Source of the DNA: Pseudomonadota bacterium
GTDB taxonomy: Bacteria > Pseudomonadota > Alphaproteobacteria > CACIAM-22H2
NCBI GenBank assembly: GCA_020161965.1
Contig: JAIUNH010000217.1
Coordinates: forward strand, 1 to 6,813
DNA length: 6,813 nt
Direction of reading: 5' to 3'
A program made the translations under genes and the position numbers. Shown one piece after another: positions 6,348 through 6,813 of the stretch. The notes below the pieces were generated by a model. It made no database searches. It was not told where the DNA came from and worked only from the letters and a program-made list of their open reading frames with translations. The first letter of the stretch is position 1; every line of letters starts with the position of its first letter.

Positions 6348-6515
6348 ATCAGCGCAACGCCGCCGATCGAACCGACGCAGGCCACGCATGACGAAGTCGC
6401 GCGCGTGCGCGGCGTGTTGCACGCCCTCGAAGCGAAATTCGAACCGCATGTCATCGCCGAGGATTTCGCGCGCGCGTTCGCCGCTCTCGCCCGGAAAGCC
6501 GACGATGAGGACTGA
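6348..6515 (+). CDS. Possible small protein upstream of and overlapping the amidase; start codon unclear
   Basis: An open frame ending in TGA at 6513-6515 encodes THDEVARVRGVLHALEAKFE then PHVIAEDFARAFAALARKADDED, an amphipathic, helix-like sequence of ordinary composition. The competing plus-strand frames are Arg/Ser-rich and look like shadows. A strong Shine-Dalgarno (AGGGAGG, 6332-6338) lies 9 nt before an ATC codon at 6348, and no ATG, GTG or TTG sits at a normal distance. Starting at ATC would give 55 residues; internal GTG codons at 6405 and 6414 are other options. The 3' end overlaps the amidase ATG by 11 nt, suggesting coupling. Some amidases have a small GatC- or AtzG-like partner encoded just upstream, but I do not recognise this sequence as either. 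Function unknown; it may not be a gene. Confidence 0.4.
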   Translation: MSATPPIEPTQATHDEVARVRGVLHALEAKFEPHVIAEDFARAFAALARKADDED

Positions 6516-6813
6516 GATCGCGCGTTGGAGCGTCGCCGAGTTCCGCGCACGCATCGCCGCGCGCGACATCTCGCGTGTCGAGGCGGCCCACGCTTGTCTT
6601 GCCGCACTCGACGCGCAAGGACCGGCATTGAACTGCCTCGCGCGGCTCGAAGCGGATGCCGCGCTGACGCAAGCCGCCGCCGGCGATGGGGTGCACAGCC
6701 CCTTCGGCGTGCCGATGGCGCACAAGGACATGTTCGCGCGCGCCGGCTGGAAGCAGGAATGCGGCAGCCGCGCGATGCGCGACTATGTCGCAACGCATAC
6801 CGCAACGGCGCTA
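6505..6813 (+). CDS. Amidase-signature family hydrolase, N-terminal part (cut by window edge)
   Basis: The first 103 codons of an enzyme transcribed away from the ABC operon; it continues past the right edge. The N-terminal helix region (EIARWSVAEFRARIAARDIS, then RVEAAHACLAAL and LNCLARLEADAA) and the block SPFGVPMAHKDMFARAGWKQ (65-84) followed by ECGSRAM match the start of the amidase signature family, where 'G-x-P-x-x-x-K-D' supplies the first member of the Ser-cisSer-Lys triad: here K74. The two catalytic serines lie beyond the edge. Family members hydrolyse amide bonds, or act as GatA in tRNA amidotransferase; the fragment cannot say which. The ATG at 6505 has a weak GGAAAG upstream and overlaps the end of a possible small ORF. 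An in-frame ATG at 6388 would add an Arg/Ser-rich stretch that looks non-coding, so I prefer 6505. Confidence 0.85.
   Translation, partial: MRTEIARWSVAEFRARIAARDISRVEAAHACLAALDAQGPALNCLARLEADAALTQAAAGDGVHSPFGVPMAHKDMFARAGWKQECGSRAMRDYVATHTATAL

Noticed and set aside
6388..6504. Longer amidase start at ATG 6388
   Set aside because: The added 39 residues are Arg/Ser-rich and unlike amidase N-termini; the family-like sequence begins just after 6505.

Overview
The window is GC-rich, densely coded DNA with strong third-position G/C bias. It looks like a proteobacterial chromosome, probably an alphaproteobacterium, judging from the Tat-exported family-1-type binding protein, the MalF/MalG-type permeases and the overall style. 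That assignment is inference; nothing here fixes the genus. I see no rRNA, tRNA, CRISPR array, insertion sequence or phage gene.

From about 6228 down to position 1 lies one minus-strand operon. In transcription order it holds: a Tat-exported carbohydrate ABC binding protein (6201-4963); a 79-bp intercistronic spacer with two back-to-back stem-loops; two ABC permeases of the MalF and MalG types (4883-4014 and 4014-3199); a Gfo/Idh/MocA-family dehydrogenase (3202-2105); a thiamine-diphosphate enzyme resembling the inositol-pathway ring hydrolase IolD (2099-204); and the first 63 codons of an aldehyde dehydrogenase (191 to the window edge). From the first permease to the ThDP enzyme the genes overlap by 1 or 4 nt or nearly touch, and the aldehyde dehydrogenase follows after 12 nt. 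No ABC ATPase is in the window.

Positions 6229-6347 form a divergent control region. It is AT-rich compared with its surroundings and carries a perfect 10-bp inverted repeat around a 3-nt spacer (6263-6285). A reasonable minus-strand -10 box lies inside this dyad, so it is a good repressor-operator candidate. On the plus strand, a possible small ORF (about 6348-6515) has a good Shine-Dalgarno sequence but no normal start codon beside it. It overlaps the start of an amidase-signature enzyme (6505 to the right edge, partial).

Working model: the transporter imports a sugar, polyol or cyclitol, the Gfo/Idh/MocA enzyme oxidises it to a keto compound, the IolD-like enzyme cleaves a C-C bond of a (di)ketone, and the aldehyde dehydrogenase oxidises an aldehyde product. 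The set parallels IolG-IolD-IolA of myo-inositol breakdown, but the IolD-like protein is divergent and no IolE, IolB or IolC is visible. The substrate is therefore unknown, and this is the most interesting biological question in the window.
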